The position numbers and the translations under genes are program-made. Source: Chryseobacterium caseinilyticum (GTDB lineage Bacteria > Bacteroidota > Bacteroidia > Flavobacteriales > Weeksellaceae). Taken from it: a DNA stretch of 64,000 nt. This document shows positions 46,916 through 56,098 of this stretch, piece after piece. Each line of letters opens with the position of its first letter. Position 1 is the stretch's first letter. Below the pieces are notes generated by a model. That model was not told the origin of the DNA and ran no database searches. It saw nothing but the letters and a program-made list of their open reading frames with translations. The stretch is from positions 186,001-250,000 of the forward strand of contig NZ_JACYFS010000004.1 of the NCBI RefSeq assembly GCF_014837145.1, written 5' to 3'.

Positions 46916-47293
46916 TTATTTACTAGCTTTTTTCTTGTTAGCAACAGTTTTTCTCTTTCCTTTACGTGTTCTAGAGTTGTTTTTCGTTCTCTGGCCTCTT
47001 AAAGGTAATCCAAGTCTGTGACGTATTCCTCGTTGGCATCCTATGTCCATTAATCGCTTAATGTTCAATTGCACTTCAGATCTAAGCTCTCCCTCCACTT
47101 TGATGTTTTCTGAGATATAATTTCTGATTGCAGCCAATTCATCGTCATTCCATTCGTTGACTTTTTTGTCTTCGCTGATACCGGCGTTCTTAAGGATTTC
47201 GGAAGATGTACTTCTTCCAACTCCGTAGATGTAAGTTAAACCGATAACTCCTCTTTTGTTTTTTGGTAAATCAATACCTGAAATTCTCGCCAT
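46916..47293 (-). CDS. rpsM: 30S ribosomal protein S13
   Basis: 125 residues. Begins [21 protein letters not shown]; contains the helix-turn-helix-like [23 protein letters not shown] and a basic tail. Head protein contacting L5 and tRNA. The start lies 9 nt after the rpmJ stop. Confidence 0.98.
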   Translation of the reverse strand: MARISGIDLPKNKRGVIGLTYIYGVGRSTSSEILKNAGISEDKKVNEWNDDELAAIRNYISENIKVEGELRSEVQLNIKRLMDIGCQRGIRHRLGLPLRGQRTKNNSRTRKGKRKTVANKKKASK

Positions 47294-47302
47294 AATTTAA
47301 TG

Positions 47303-47419
47303 TTAACCTTGTCTTTGTTTAAATTTTGGGTTTTTCTTGTTGATTACAAACAGTACACCTTTTCTGCGTACGATTTTGCAATCAGCACTTCTTTTTTTAA
47401 TTGATGCTCTAACTTTCAT
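47303..47419 (-). CDS. rpmJ: 50S ribosomal protein L36
   Basis: 38 residues translated from the ATG complementary to 47417-47419: starts [17 protein letters not shown] and ends [11 protein letters not shown], with RRKGVLFVI between. This is L36; only one of the four zinc-ligand Cys positions (Cys14) is clearly present, so it is a zinc-free type. It lies in the usual place between infA and rpsM. Confidence 0.95.
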   Translation of the reverse strand: MKVRASIKKRSADCKIVRRKGVLFVINKKNPKFKQRQG

Positions 47420-47447
47420 TTTGAAAATTTTTGTTTTTCTTTATTTA

Positions 47448-47520
47448 CCAAATGGAATCTGCGATCTCATTTGAAATATTTATACTTTAACAATAGCCAA
47501 ACGGAATTGCATCCATTTGG
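47448..47520. repeat. Inverted repeat in the infA-rpmJ gap
   Basis: CCAAATGGA (47448-47456) and TCCATTTGG (47512-47520), perfect 9-bp arms 55 nt apart in a 108-nt gap that is longer than most gaps of the cluster. It begins 7 nt after the infA stop. Confidence 0.5.
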
Positions 47521-47527
47521 CATTTGT

Positions 47528-47743
47528 TTAATATCTAAATGTAATTCTCCCTTTTGAAAGATCATAAGGAGACATTTCCAGTTTTACCTTATCACCAGGT
47601 AAGAGTTTAATATAGTGCATTCTCATCTTCCCTGAAATATGAGCAATAAGAATATGCCCGTTTTCCAGTTCTACACGAAACTGTGCATTGGATAGCGCTT
47701 CTGTAATCACACCGTCCTGTTCAATATGTTTTTGTTTTGCCAT
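47528..47743 (-). CDS. infA: Translation initiation factor IF-1
   Basis: 71 residues, the OB-fold family length, with [37 protein letters not shown] and KGRITFRY. Binds the 30S A site during initiation. The gene starts 3 nt after secY; map and adk, often found between secY and infA in other bacteria, are absent. Confidence 0.98.
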   Translation of the reverse strand: MAKQKHIEQDGVITEALSNAQFRVELENGHILIAHISGKMRMHYIKLLPGDKVKLEMSPYDLSKGRITFRY

Positions 47744-47746
47744 AAA

Positions 47747-49126
47747 TTAATATCCGGTTGTTCTTGACAATTTAGACTGCATCAAGCCATCATAATGATG
47801 ATTTAGCAGATAAATATTGATCTGTTGAACAGTATCTAATATTACTCCCACCATGATCAACAGCGATGTACCACCGAAAAACAGGGCAAAAGCGTCTGTC
47901 TGAACAAAGCTTCCATGCACAATTGCCGGAAGGACTGCAAAGATAGCTAAAAATATTGAACCGGGCAAAGTAATTTTTGATAATATATCATCCAAATAAT
48001 CAGCAGTCTCTTTCCCTGGTCTTACCTTTGGTACCAAACCACCCTGTCTCTTCAGATCATCGGCCATTTGGTTTACCGGAATTGTGATTGCTGTATAGAA
48101 AAATGAAAAGATAATAATCAATAACGCAAACAATACATTGTACTGCCAGCTGAATACATTTTTAAAACCTGCAAGGAAAGTATTAGACTCGTCTACTTTT
48201 GTAAGCAAACCAGGTACAAACATCAATGCCTGAGCAAAGATAATCGGCATTACACCGGCTGCGTTTACTTTCAACGGAATCCACTGTCTTGCACCCTGCA
48301 TTAGATTTTTATTTACACCTCCTCTTGCCTGAGCTCTGCTTACATACTGAATAGGAATTTTTCTTACAGCCACCGATAATACAACAGCTAAAAGAACCAC
48401 TATCATCCAGAATAGAACTTCAACCATGATCATGATAGAACCTAAACCTCCTTTACCGTTCTGAACTGCGATTTCCTGTACGAATGCTTCCGGTAATCTT
48501 GAAAGGATTCCCACCATAATAAGGATAGAAATACCGTTCCCGATACCTTTGTCGGTGATCTTCTCACCCAACCACATTGCAAATACCGAACCGCCTACCA
48601 AGATTACAATACTTGGTAACCAGAACATAATTGAATTAGGATCTACGAAATACGCAGACTGGAACTGAGCGTAAGGTAAGAACAACTGAGTGATCGAAGT
48701 TAAATAAGAAGGCGCCTGTACAAGACAAACTCCGATAGTTAACCATCTGGTGATCTGATTCAGTGTGTTTCTGCCAGACTCTCCGTCTTTCTGTAGTTTC
48801 TGAAGATAAGGAATAGCCATCCCCATCAGCTGAACAATAATTGATGCAGAAATATAAGGCATGATACCTAACGCCATCACAGAAGCGTGGCTGAATGCCC
48901 CTCCTGTAAATGACGAAAGCAAGCCAAGGAGACCTGCTCCCTGCTTGTTTCCGCCTTGATTTTTATAATGCTCTAAGAGATCTCCCACTTCTGCAAGGTT
49001 GATCGCAGGTAAGGAGATGAAAGATGCGAATCTATACACAAGGATGATAAATAAAGTAAAGAGAATTTTTTCTCTTAACTCTTTTAAGCTCCAAATATTT
49101 TTGAGGGTCTGTATAAATTCTTTCAT
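47747..49126 (-). CDS. secY: Preprotein translocase subunit SecY
   Basis: 459 residues with ten predicted transmembrane helices. Signature pieces: FTGGAFSHASVMALGIMPYI, LQKDGESGRNTLNQ, PGKETADYLDDILS. Channel of the Sec translocon in the inner membrane. Eight nt downstream of rplO. Confidence 0.98.
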   Translation of the reverse strand: MKEFIQTLKNIWSLKELREKILFTLFIILVYRFASFISLPAINLAEVGDLLEHYKNQGGNKQGAGLLGLLSSFTGGAFSHASVMALGIMPYISASIIVQLMGMAIPYLQKLQKDGESGRNTLNQITRWLTIGVCLVQAPSYLTSITQLFLPYAQFQSAYFVDPNSIMFWLPSIVILVGGSVFAMWLGEKITDKGIGNGISILIMVGILSRLPEAFVQEIAVQNGKGGLGSIMIMVEVLFWMIVVLLAVVLSVAVRKIPIQYVSRAQARGGVNKNLMQGARQWIPLKVNAAGVMPIIFAQALMFVPGLLTKVDESNTFLAGFKNVFSWQYNVLFALLIIIFSFFYTAITIPVNQMADDLKRQGGLVPKVRPGKETADYLDDILSKITLPGSIFLAIFAVLPAIVHGSFVQTDAFALFFGGTSLLIMVGVILDTVQQINIYLLNHHYDGLMQSKLSRTTGY

Positions 49127-49134
49127 TAGTAATA

Positions 49135-49584
49135 TTATAAGGTAATTGCTTTTCCTCCTGCTTTAGAGATCAACTCCTCAGCAGATTTAGTAAACTTATC
49201 AGCAGAGATTGAAACCGCTGATTTCAATTCTCCTCTACCCATAATTTTTACTAATTCGTTTTTAGTAATTAAACCGTTCTCAATCAATACTTCTCTCGTG
49301 ATCTCTCCAGTGATAGATTTGTTCTCGATTAAAGTTTGGATAGTATCAAGGTTAATTCCTCTAAACTCTTTTCTGTTTACATTTTTGAAACCGAATTTCG
49401 GTAATCTTCTCTGCAAAGGCATCTGTCCACCTTCGAAACCGATTTTCTGAGAATAACCAGCTCTTGCTTTCTGACCTTTGTGACCTTTTGTAGAAGTACC
49501 TCCTTTACCGGTACCCTGACCTCTACCAATTCTTTTTGAATTGAAAGTAGATCCTGCAGCTGGTTTTATGTTGTTTAAATTCAT
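49135..49584 (-). CDS. rplO: 50S ribosomal protein L15
   Basis: 149 residues. The Gly-rich N-terminus (GSTFNSKRIGRGQGTGKGGTS) and GGQMPLQRRLPKFGF are diagnostic. Separated from rpmD by a 117-nt spacer containing a long inverted repeat, unusual for this cluster. Confidence 0.98.
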   Translation of the reverse strand: MNLNNIKPAAGSTFNSKRIGRGQGTGKGGTSTKGHKGQKARAGYSQKIGFEGGQMPLQRRLPKFGFKNVNRKEFRGINLDTIQTLIENKSITGEITREVLIENGLITKNELVKIMGRGELKSAVSISADKFTKSAEELISKAGGKAITL

Positions 49585-49595
49585 TGTATTAAAAT

Positions 49596-49700
49596 TTGAT
49601 ATTTGAAATTTGATATTTGAAATTTTACAATTTCAAGTGAAAATAAGAAATTTGAACAGAGATCTGCATCTCAAATTTCAAACTTCTAATTTCAAATCAA
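49596..49700. repeat. Tandem/inverted repeat spacer between rpmD and rplO
   Basis: The left arm (49596-49627) holds two tandem GATATTTGAAATTT units; the right arm (49671-49700) is its imperfect reverse complement with a 2-nt gap and few mismatches, leaving a 43-nt loop. The right arm starts next to the rpmD stop. The transcript should form a long AU-rich stem-loop. Confidence 0.75.
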
Positions 49701-49701
49701 T

Positions 49702-49878
49702 TTATTTTTGAACTTCAAGTAAGTGACTCACTGCAGCGATCATTCCTAAGATAGAAGGCGTAGCTTCGTGCTCTACAACTTGGTGAAGTTTCTTAAATCC
49801 TAATGCTTCAAGCGTTCTCTTTTGGGTTTTTGTTCTACCAATAGCGCTTCTTACTTGCTTTACTTTAATTGTTGCCAT
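49702..49878 (-). CDS. rpmD: 50S ribosomal protein L30
   Basis: 58 residues read from the ATG complementary to 49876-49878: ATIKVKQVRSAIGRTKTQ, TLEALGFKKLHQVVEHE, ILGMIAAVSHLLEVQK. Complete L30. It lies 10 nt after rpsE in standard spc order. Confidence 0.96.
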   Translation of the reverse strand: MATIKVKQVRSAIGRTKTQKRTLEALGFKKLHQVVEHEATPSILGMIAAVSHLLEVQK

Positions 49879-49888
49879 TGTTTATTTA

Positions 49889-50410
49889 TTAACCGTTAAA
49901 CACTTTAGTTAGAGAAACTCCTCTCATTCTTGCGATCTCTTCTGGTCTTCTGATGTCTAACAACGCTTTGAAAGTTGCCTTTACTACGTTGTGAGGGTTT
50001 GAAGACCCTTTAGATTTTGAAAGGATATCGTGAATACCAGCAGACTCCAATACCGCTCTTACCGCACCACCGGCGATAAGTCCTGTACCGTGAGAAGCAG
50101 GTCTCATGAAGATATCAGCACCACCGTATCTTGCAGAAGTCTGGTGAGGAATCGTATGGTTCATTACAGGAACTTTTACTAAGTTTTTCTTAGCATCTTC
50201 TACAGCCTTAGCGATAGCAGAAGCAACTTCCTTAGATTTTCCTAAACCAAAACCGATAGTTCCAGCTTCGTCACCTACTACAACAATTGCAGAAAATCCG
50301 AAAGCTCTACCTCCTTTGGTTACTTTTGTTACTCTATTTACAGCAACGAGACGATCTTTAAGTTCTAATCCTCCCGGTTTTACTCTTTCTATATTATCTA
50401 GTCCTAACAT
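49889..50410 (-). CDS. rpsE: 30S ribosomal protein S5
   Basis: 173 residues. [20 protein letters not shown] (S5 N-terminal RNA-binding domain) and [19 protein letters not shown] are diagnostic. Helps translational accuracy and 16S folding. Confidence 0.98.
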   Translation of the reverse strand: MLGLDNIERVKPGGLELKDRLVAVNRVTKVTKGGRAFGFSAIVVVGDEAGTIGFGLGKSKEVASAIAKAVEDAKKNLVKVPVMNHTIPHQTSARYGGADIFMRPASHGTGLIAGGAVRAVLESAGIHDILSKSKGSSNPHNVVKATFKALLDIRRPEEIARMRGVSLTKVFNG

Positions 50411-50428
50411 ATTTCCGAAATTTAATGA

Positions 50429-50779
50429 TTAGAATTTAAGTCCACCTTCTCTCGCACCGTCAGCAAGAGCTTTCACTCTACCGTGGTATACGAAACCGTT
50501 TCTATCAAATACAATATTTTCGATTCCTGCAGCGATTGCTTTAGCAGCGATAGCTTTACCTACTGCGGCAGAAATTTCACTTTTTGTTCCGGTAGCTGCA
50601 CCCTTCTCTCTTGAAGAAGCTGATGCTAAAGTTTTACCGTCTTTATCGTCGATTAACTGAGCGTAAATTTCCTTATTACTCTTGTATACAGATAATCTTG
50701 GCAAATCAGCAGATCCAGAGATTTTTCCTCTTACTCTTCTTTTGATTCTTATTCTTTTTTCTAATTTACTTAGTGCCAT
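50429..50779 (-). CDS. rplR: 50S ribosomal protein L18
   Basis: 116 residues. [20 protein letters not shown] and [19 protein letters not shown] are the L18 signatures. Binds 5S rRNA together with L5 in the central protuberance. Confidence 0.98.
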   Translation of the reverse strand: MALSKLEKRIRIKRRVRGKISGSADLPRLSVYKSNKEIYAQLIDDKDGKTLASASSREKGAATGTKSEISAAVGKAIAAKAIAAGIENIVFDRNGFVYHGRVKALADGAREGGLKF

Positions 50780-50793
50780 TTTCTTAAAATTTA

Positions 50794-51339
50794 TTAAGCA
50801 GATTTACCAGCTTTACGTCTAACAATTTCTCCTACGAATCTTACACCTTTTCCTTTGTACGGTTCAGGCTTTCTGAAAGATCTGATCTTTGCAGCAACCA
50901 TTCCTAAAAGTTGGTTGTCGTGAGAAGTTAAAGTAATAATTGGGTTTTTACCTTTTTCAGTCAATGTATCGATGATTACTTCCTTTGGAACTTCTAAAAC
51001 GATACCGTGAGAGAATCCTAAAGCTAACTCAAGTTTTTGACCTGCGTGTGAAGCTCTGTATCCTACCCCTACCAGTTCTAATTTTTTTGTGAAACCTTCT
51101 GTAGTTCCCAAAACCATGTTGTTGATCAACGCGCGGTACAAACCGTGCAATGCTCTGTGTTGTTTAGCGTCAGATGGTCTGCTTACAGTAAGCTGACCGT
51201 CGTTTTGCTCAATAGTAACTCCACCAGTAAGCTCCTGAGAAAGTTCTCCTTTTGGACCTTTTACAGTTACTACACCTTCTTTCTCAGTGATTGTAACTCC
51301 TGCTGGAACTGTTATAATTGCTTTACCAATTCTTGACAT
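50794..51339 (-). CDS. rplF: 50S ribosomal protein L6
   Basis: 181 residues. [29 protein letters not shown] and the C-terminal [15 protein letters not shown] are diagnostic. Lies near the GTPase-associated centre. Confidence 0.98.
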   Translation of the reverse strand: MSRIGKAIITVPAGVTITEKEGVVTVKGPKGELSQELTGGVTIEQNDGQLTVSRPSDAKQHRALHGLYRALINNMVLGTTEGFTKKLELVGVGYRASHAGQKLELALGFSHGIVLEVPKEVIIDTLTEKGKNPIITLTSHDNQLLGMVAAKIRSFRKPEPYKGKGVRFVGEIVRRKAGKSA

Positions 51340-51356
51340 TTTCCTTTGATTAAAAA

Positions 51357-51755
51357 TTAATAAACATAGCAGATTACCTCACCGCCTACTTTTTCTTCTC
51401 TAGCTTTCTTATCAGTCATTACTCCTTTAGAAGTAGAGATGATAGAAATACCCAAACCGTTTAGTACTCTTGGAAGTTCACCTGAACCTTTGTACTGTCT
51501 CAAACCTGGTCTTGAAGCTCTTTGAATGCTCTTGATTGCCGGTTTGCTGGTTTGCTTGTCGTACTTCAAAGCGATTTTGATCGTTCCCTGAACAGCGCTC
51601 TCCTCAAACTTGTAGTTTAAGATATAACCCTGATCAAATAAGATCTTAGTAATCTCCTTTTTGATTTTCGATGCAGGAATTTCCACCACTTTGTGGCCTG
51701 CGCTTTGTGCGTTCCTTACTCTAGTCAGGAAATCTGAAATTGGATCTGTTACCAT
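51357..51755 (-). CDS. rpsH: 30S ribosomal protein S8
   Basis: 132 residues. TDPISDFLTRVRNAQSAGH at the start and LGISIISTSKGVMTDKKAR at the C-terminal half are diagnostic. Primary 16S-binding protein; in E. coli it represses the spc operon by binding the L5 mRNA. Here it follows a 350-nt gap with its own promoter and leader. Confidence 0.98.
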   Translation of the reverse strand: MVTDPISDFLTRVRNAQSAGHKVVEIPASKIKKEITKILFDQGYILNYKFEESAVQGTIKIALKYDKQTSKPAIKSIQRASRPGLRQYKGSGELPRVLNGLGISIISTSKGVMTDKKAREEKVGGEVICYVY

Positions 51756-51970
51756 TTCTTTGTTTTAAATTATTGGTTAATGACAGTCAGTATTGAAAAG
51801 ACTTGAAGATTAAAGACTGTATGGCTCCGAAATTTCTTCGCCAAATCTCTTTACCCTCAGTATCTCAACAACTTAATTGTCACTTTGATTTTTTTAATTT
51901 CATTTTATTCTAATAAACATAGCCAAAACGAAGATTAGTCTCCCAGAGAAACAATAATTTCCCTGAGCGG
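51756..51970 (-). promoter_or_regulatory. Long structured leader upstream of rpsH
   Basis: A message starting after the TACTTTTG box at 51974-51981 would carry a leader of about 215 nt. Near its 5' end CUCAGGGAAA pairs with UUUCUCUGGGAG (about 10 bp with a GG bulge). Close to the rpsH start ACAGUC pairs with GACUGU as a second hairpin. No ORF of note is present. A role in S8 autoregulation is inferred. Confidence 0.5.
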
Positions 51971-51973
51971 GTG

Positions 51974-51981
51974 CAAAAGTA
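51974..51981 (-). promoter_or_regulatory. Internal -7 promoter element of the ribosomal cluster
   Basis: TACTTTTG on the minus strand, exact TAnnTTTG, in the rpsN-rpsH gap; the -33 region is a T-run without a clear spaced TTG. Confidence 0.5.
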
Positions 51982-52055
51982 CAAAAAAAAAATTAATACT
52001 ATTTATTTTTTTCTCTGACTCTAAGCGACTTAATTCTGTGCTCTATTTATTAAAA

Positions 52056-52090
52056 TACAGCTGACTTATAAAATATAGAAGTCAGCTGTA
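52056..52090 (-). terminator. Strong hairpin after rpsN
   Basis: Perfect 12-bp stem TACAGCTGACTT / AAGTCAGCTGTA with an 11-nt loop, 15 nt after the rpsN stop. The following minus-strand sequence (ATTTTAATAAA) is only partly T-rich, so termination may be partial; it could also protect the 3' end. Confidence 0.45.
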
Positions 52091-52104
52091 AAAATTTTTA
52101 TTGC

Positions 52105-52374
52105 TTACCAACTAGCTTTCTTAACCCCTGGGATAAGACCGTTGTTTGCCATTTCTCTGAAAGTTACTCTGGAAATACCGAACGTTCTCATATATCCTCT
52201 TGGTCTGCCTGTCAGTTTACATCTGTTGTGTAATCTTACAGGAGAAGCATTTTTAGGCAATTTCTGAAGTCCTTCGTAATCACCAGCTTCTTTAAGAGCT
52301 TTTCTTTTCTCAGCGTATTTCGCTACAGTAGCTTCTCTTTTGCGCTCACGCGCTTTCATTGATTCTTTAGCCAT
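52105..52374 (-). CDS. rpsN: 30S ribosomal protein S14
   Basis: 89 residues. [19 protein letters not shown] and [19 protein letters not shown] are diagnostic. It lacks the CxxC zinc motif of short S14 but is of short length, as is usual for Bacteroidetes. Confidence 0.98.
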   Translation of the reverse strand: MAKESMKARERKREATVAKYAEKRKALKEAGDYEGLQKLPKNASPVRLHNRCKLTGRPRGYMRTFGISRVTFREMANNGLIPGVKKASW

Positions 52375-52377
52375 TTC

Positions 52378-52929
52378 TTAGTTCTTTTTGAACGGTAAAC
52401 CGAAGTGAGTTAATAATGCTTTAGCTTCTTTATCTGTTTTCGCTGTAGTAACGAAAGTGATGTCCATCCCCTGGATTTTTTTCACTTTGTCGATTACGAT
52501 TTCAGGGAAAATGATTTGCTCAGTAATACCTAAGTTATAGTTTCCTCTACCATCGAAACCTTCAGCTTTGATACCAGAGAAATCTCTGATACGTGGTAAA
52601 GCAGAAGAAGTAAGTCTGTCTAAGAATTCGTACATTCTTGTAGCTCTAAGAGTAACCTTAGCACCTACAGGCATACCTTTTCTTAATTTGAAAGCAGCCT
52701 CATCTTTCTTAGAGATAGTACCAACAGCTTTCTGACCTGTGATGTTTGTAAGTTCTTCCACAGCATAATCGATGATTTTCTTATCTGCTGTAGCATCACC
52801 TAAACCTTGAGAGATAACAATTTTCTCTAATCTAGGTACCTGCATTACTGATTTGTAGCCAAATTCTTCCATCATTGCAGGAACAATTTTCTCTTTGTAA
52901 GCTACTATGGGTCTTGCTATATATTCCAT
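52378..52929 (-). CDS. rplE: 50S ribosomal protein L5
   Basis: 183 residues. [36 protein letters not shown] and [16 protein letters not shown] are diagnostic. Binds 5S rRNA. Start 13 nt after rplX; stop 3 nt before rpsN. Confidence 0.98.
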   Translation of the reverse strand: MEYIARPIVAYKEKIVPAMMEEFGYKSVMQVPRLEKIVISQGLGDATADKKIIDYAVEELTNITGQKAVGTISKKDEAAFKLRKGMPVGAKVTLRATRMYEFLDRLTSSALPRIRDFSGIKAEGFDGRGNYNLGITEQIIFPEIVIDKVKKIQGMDITFVTTAKTDKEAKALLTHFGLPFKKN

Positions 52930-52942
52930 GTGTTATTTAAAA

Positions 52943-53269
52943 TTATAAAGTTTCACCCGTTTGCTTGTTGATTCTCACTTTCTTATCTCCGTCGATTTTG
53001 TAACCGATTTTGATAGCTTTACCGTCTTTACCAACTAAAGCTACGTTTGAGATATGAATTGAAGCTTCTTTTTCAGTAATTCCTCCTTGAGGATTAGAAG
53101 CTGAAGGCTTAACGTGTTTTTTAACGATGTTAAGACCTGCAACGATAACTCTAGGGTCTCTTCCTTCTTTTTTGATCACTTCAATAACTTCACCTGTTTT
53201 CCCTTTAAGATCTTTCTTTCCGGTAGTTACGATTACGTTATCTCCTCTTTTTATTTTTAACTTTGACAT
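52943..53269 (-). CDS. rplX: 50S ribosomal protein L24
   Basis: 108 residues. KLKIKRGDNVIVTTGKKDLK is the KOW motif at the N-terminus; NIVKKHVKPSASNPQGGI follows. Assembly initiator of the 50S subunit. Confidence 0.98.
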   Translation of the reverse strand: MSKLKIKRGDNVIVTTGKKDLKGKTGEVIEVIKKEGRDPRVIVAGLNIVKKHVKPSASNPQGGITEKEASIHISNVALVGKDGKAIKIGYKIDGDKKVRINKQTGETL

Positions 53270-53289
53270 TTTTTTTAAAATTTTAAATA

Positions 53290-53658
53290 TTAAAGTACTT
53301 CAGGAGCTAATGAAATGATTTTCATATATTCTTTGTCTCTCAACTCACGGGCAACGGGTCCGAAAACACGTGTACCTCTCATTTCTCCTGCTGCGTTTAG
53401 CAATACACAAGCGTTGTCGTCGAATTTGATGTATGAACCATCTTTTCTTCTTACTGCTTTTTTAGTTCTTACTACTACAGCTTTAGATACCTGACCTTTT
53501 TTAGCGTTTCCTGATGGTGTAGAATCTTTGATTGTAACAACGATTTTATCACCAACTGAAGCATATCTTCTTCTGGTTCCTCCCAGAACTCTGATAACGA
53601 GTACTTCTTTTGCACCTGTATTATCAGCAACTTTTAATCTTGATTCTGTTTGTAACAT
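53290..53658 (-). CDS. rplN: 50S ribosomal protein L14
   Basis: 122 residues. [20 protein letters not shown] and the C-terminal [20 protein letters not shown] are diagnostic. Contacts 16S rRNA at an intersubunit bridge. Confidence 0.98.
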   Translation of the reverse strand: MLQTESRLKVADNTGAKEVLVIRVLGGTRRRYASVGDKIVVTIKDSTPSGNAKKGQVSKAVVVRTKKAVRRKDGSYIKFDDNACVLLNAAGEMRGTRVFGPVARELRDKEYMKIISLAPEVL

Positions 53659-53660
53659 TA

Positions 53661-53915
53661 TTACTTAGCTTTTTCAATGATTCTTACTAATCTCCATCTC
53701 TTGCTCTTGCTCAAAGGTCTTGTTTCAGAAATAAGAACTGTATCTCCTTCGTTGCATTCGTTGTTTTCGTCGTGTGCAGTATATTTTTTCGTTTTCAAAA
53801 CGAATTTACCGTACATCGGGTGCTTTACTCTTGTAGTTTCGCTAACAACAATAGTTTTTTCCATTTTATTGCTGGAAACCACTCCGATTCTTTCTTTTCT
53901 TAAATTTCTATCCAT
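53661..53915 (-). CDS. rpsQ: 30S ribosomal protein S17
   Basis: 84 residues. [19 protein letters not shown] and [20 protein letters not shown] are the S17 OB-fold signatures. Two nt separate it from rplN. Confidence 0.98.
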   Translation of the reverse strand: MDRNLRKERIGVVSSNKMEKTIVVSETTRVKHPMYGKFVLKTKKYTAHDENNECNEGDTVLISETRPLSKSKRWRLVRIIEKAK

Positions 53916-53926
53916 TGTAAAAAGGA

Positions 53927-54112
53927 TTATTGTTTGTTAGTTAACTCCGTGTTTAGTCTAGCGATTGTCTTTCTCAAATCTTTGATTTGAATCGGGTTTT
54001 CAATCGGGCTGATTGCGTGAGCCAATTTCAGTTTTGAATATTGAGCTTTTGCTTCAGTTAATTGATTTTGAATATCACCCGCGCTTAAATTTTTAATATC
54101 AGCTTTTTTCAT
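53927..54112 (-). CDS. rpmC: 50S ribosomal protein L29
   Basis: 61 residues from the ATG at 54112; an in-frame TTG three codons upstream is not used. [20 protein letters not shown] and [15 protein letters not shown] form the two-helix L29 fold at the tunnel exit. Confidence 0.97.
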   Translation of the reverse strand: MKKADIKNLSAGDIQNQLTEAKAQYSKLKLAHAISPIENPIQIKDLRKTIARLNTELTNKQ

Positions 54113-54124
54113 TGTATACAAAGA

Positions 54125-54550
54125 TTAAAGAGGTTTAACAAAATCGTTAGCAACGATAAATTTAGTAACGATAGGTAATTTCTGAGCTGCAAGTCTAAGA
54201 GCTTCCTTAGCGATATCGTAAGGTACACCTCCAACTTCGAACATGATTTTACCTGGTTTTACTACAGCTACCCAATATTCCACGGCACCTTTACCTTTAC
54301 CCATACGTACTTCGGCTGGTTTTTTGGTAATTGGTTTATCCGGGAAGATTTTGATCCATAGTTGACCTTCTCTCTTCATATATCTTGTAGCAGCGATACG
54401 CGCAGCTTCAATCTGTCTTGCCGTGATCCAAGCGCCTTCTGTAGCTTTGATCCCGAAAGTTCCATAAGCAAGTTGATTACCTCTCTGAGCAATCCCCTTC
54501 ATTTTCATCTTATGTACTCTACGGAACTTGGTTCTTTTTGGTTGTAACAT
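54125..54550 (-). CDS. rplP: 50S ribosomal protein L16
   Basis: 141 residues. [39 protein letters not shown] and [12 protein letters not shown] are diagnostic. Near the A-site and 5S rRNA. Its upstream spacer contains the heptamer repeat element. Confidence 0.98.
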   Translation of the reverse strand: MLQPKRTKFRRVHKMKMKGIAQRGNQLAYGTFGIKATEGAWITARQIEAARIAATRYMKREGQLWIKIFPDKPITKKPAEVRMGKGKGAVEYWVAVVKPGKIMFEVGGVPYDIAKEALRLAAQKLPIVTKFIVANDFVKPL

Positions 54551-54557
54551 AATTTCT

Positions 54558-54649
54558 AAATTTTAGATTTTAGATTTTAGATTTTAGATGTTTTTTATTT
54601 TAAAAAAGTAACGGTAATTTAAAATGCAAAATTTCTAATCTAAAATTTT
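54558..54649. repeat. Tandem heptamer and inverted repeat between rpsC and rplP
   Basis: Four copies of TTTTAGA (54561-54588); TCTAATCTAAAATTTT (54634-54649) is the near-perfect reverse complement of the sequence beginning at 54558. The right arm overlaps the rpsC stop codon. The transcript between the two genes should form a stem-loop with a 42-nt or longer loop. Confidence 0.75.
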
Positions 54650-55409
54650 AATTATTATTGTTATTGTTGTTGTTTCTTCTTGGTCTTCTGTTGTCTCTGT
54701 CTCCACCGTTTCCACGGTTTTCTCTTCTGTCTCCAGACTGACCTCCTTTTTTCTGTTGTCCCACTAGAGGAGAAAGTTCTCTTTTACCGTAAACTTCACC
54801 TTTCATGATCCAAACTTTCACACCTAATTTTCCGTACTGAGTCAATGCTTCACCGATGTGGTAATCGATATCTGCTCTGAAAGTAGACAATGGAATTCTT
54901 CCGTCTTTGAAAGATTCTGATCTTGCCATTTCAGCACCGTTCAATCTACCAGAGATCTGAACTTTGATACCTTCTGCACCCATTCTCATTGTACCTGCGA
55001 TAGCCATCTTAACTGCTCTTCTGTAAGAGATTCTGTTTTCGATCTGCTTTGCAATGCTGTCTGCAACTAATACTGCATCAAGCTCAGGTCTTTTGATTTC
55101 GAAGATGTTGATCTGAATATCCTTTTTAGTCAATTTTTTCAACTCTTCTTTCAGTTTGTCAACCTCCTGTCCACCTTTCCCGATGATTAATCCCGGTCTG
55201 GCAGTAGTGATTGTAACTGTAACTAACTTTAATGTTCTTTCAATATAAATTCTTGAAATTCCACCTTTAGATAATCTAGCTTCAAGGTATCTTCTGATTT
55301 TGTAGTCTTCAGCGATTCTGTCTCCATAATTCTTTCCGCCAAACCAGTTAGAATCCCATCCTCTGATGATACCTAATCTGTTACCAATTGGATTTGTCTT
55401 CTGTCCCAT
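54648..55409 (-). CDS. rpsC: 30S ribosomal protein S3
   Basis: 253 residues. [20 protein letters not shown], the KH domain ([17 protein letters not shown]) and [12 protein letters not shown] are diagnostic. The C-terminus has a Gly/Arg/Asn-rich tail ending in eight Asn encoded by AAT/AAC repeats. mRNA entry-site protein with helicase activity. Confidence 0.98.
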   Translation of the reverse strand: MGQKTNPIGNRLGIIRGWDSNWFGGKNYGDRIAEDYKIRRYLEARLSKGGISRIYIERTLKLVTVTITTARPGLIIGKGGQEVDKLKEELKKLTKKDIQINIFEIKRPELDAVLVADSIAKQIENRISYRRAVKMAIAGTMRMGAEGIKVQISGRLNGAEMARSESFKDGRIPLSTFRADIDYHIGEALTQYGKLGVKVWIMKGEVYGKRELSPLVGQQKKGGQSGDRRENRGNGGDRDNRRPRRNNNNNNNN

Positions 55410-55416
55410 ACCTTGA

Positions 55417-55815
55417 TTAATTTTCTTTTGTACCTAAGATTAGTGTAATGTGGTTTGATCTCTTTCTGATTCTGTACCCTCTACCTTGTGGAGCAGGTCT
55501 AAGTCTCTTCAATTGTCTTGCACTGTCTACAAAAATTTCTTTAACGATAAGGTTTGCCTCTTCAATATCAGCACCTTCGTTTTTAGACTGCCAGTTTGCC
55601 ATTGCAGAAAGTAAAACTTTCTCCAATTTGTTTGACGCGTCCTTTTTAGAATATTTTAGAATGCTTAAAGCTTTTTCAACCTCTACTCCTCTGATGATAT
55701 CAGCTACTAATCTCATTTTTCTTGGAGAAGAAGGGCAATCGTTGTGTAACGCTTTCGCTACATCCTGATTAGTTAATTTACGTGCTAATGCACTTTCTCT
55801 TTTTCTTGATCCCAT
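55417..55815 (-). CDS. rplV: 50S ribosomal protein L22
   Basis: 132 residues. [39 protein letters not shown] and [20 protein letters not shown] are diagnostic. The beta-hairpin lines the exit tunnel. Two nt after rpsS. Confidence 0.98.
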   Translation of the reverse strand: MGSRKRESALARKLTNQDVAKALHNDCPSSPRKMRLVADIIRGVEVEKALSILKYSKKDASNKLEKVLLSAMANWQSKNEGADIEEANLIVKEIFVDSARQLKRLRPAPQGRGYRIRKRSNHITLILGTKEN

Positions 55816-55817
55816 GA

Positions 55818-56096
55818 TTATCTGCTACCTTTGTTTTTGTTACCACCATGACCTCTGAAAGATCTTGTTGGAGAAAATTCGCCTAACTTGTGACCTACCA
55901 TGTTTTCTGTAACATATACAGGGATAAATGCTTTCCCGTTGTGTACAGCAATAGTTTGCCCTACGAAGTCCGGAGAGATCATCGATGCTCTAGACCAAGT
56001 TTTGATAACTGTTTTCTTATTAGCTTCTATATTTGTCTGAACCTTCTTATCTAAAGTATGATGAATGAATGGTCCTTTTTTAAGTGATCTTGCCAT
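55818..56096 (-). CDS. rpsS: 30S ribosomal protein S19
   Basis: 92 residues. [18 protein letters not shown] and [19 protein letters not shown] are diagnostic. Head protein bound to S13. Starts 2 nt after rplB. Confidence 0.98.
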   Translation of the reverse strand: MARSLKKGPFIHHTLDKKVQTNIEANKKTVIKTWSRASMISPDFVGQTIAVHNGKAFIPVYVTENMVGHKLGEFSPTRSFRGHGGNKNKGSR

Positions 56097-56098
56097 AA

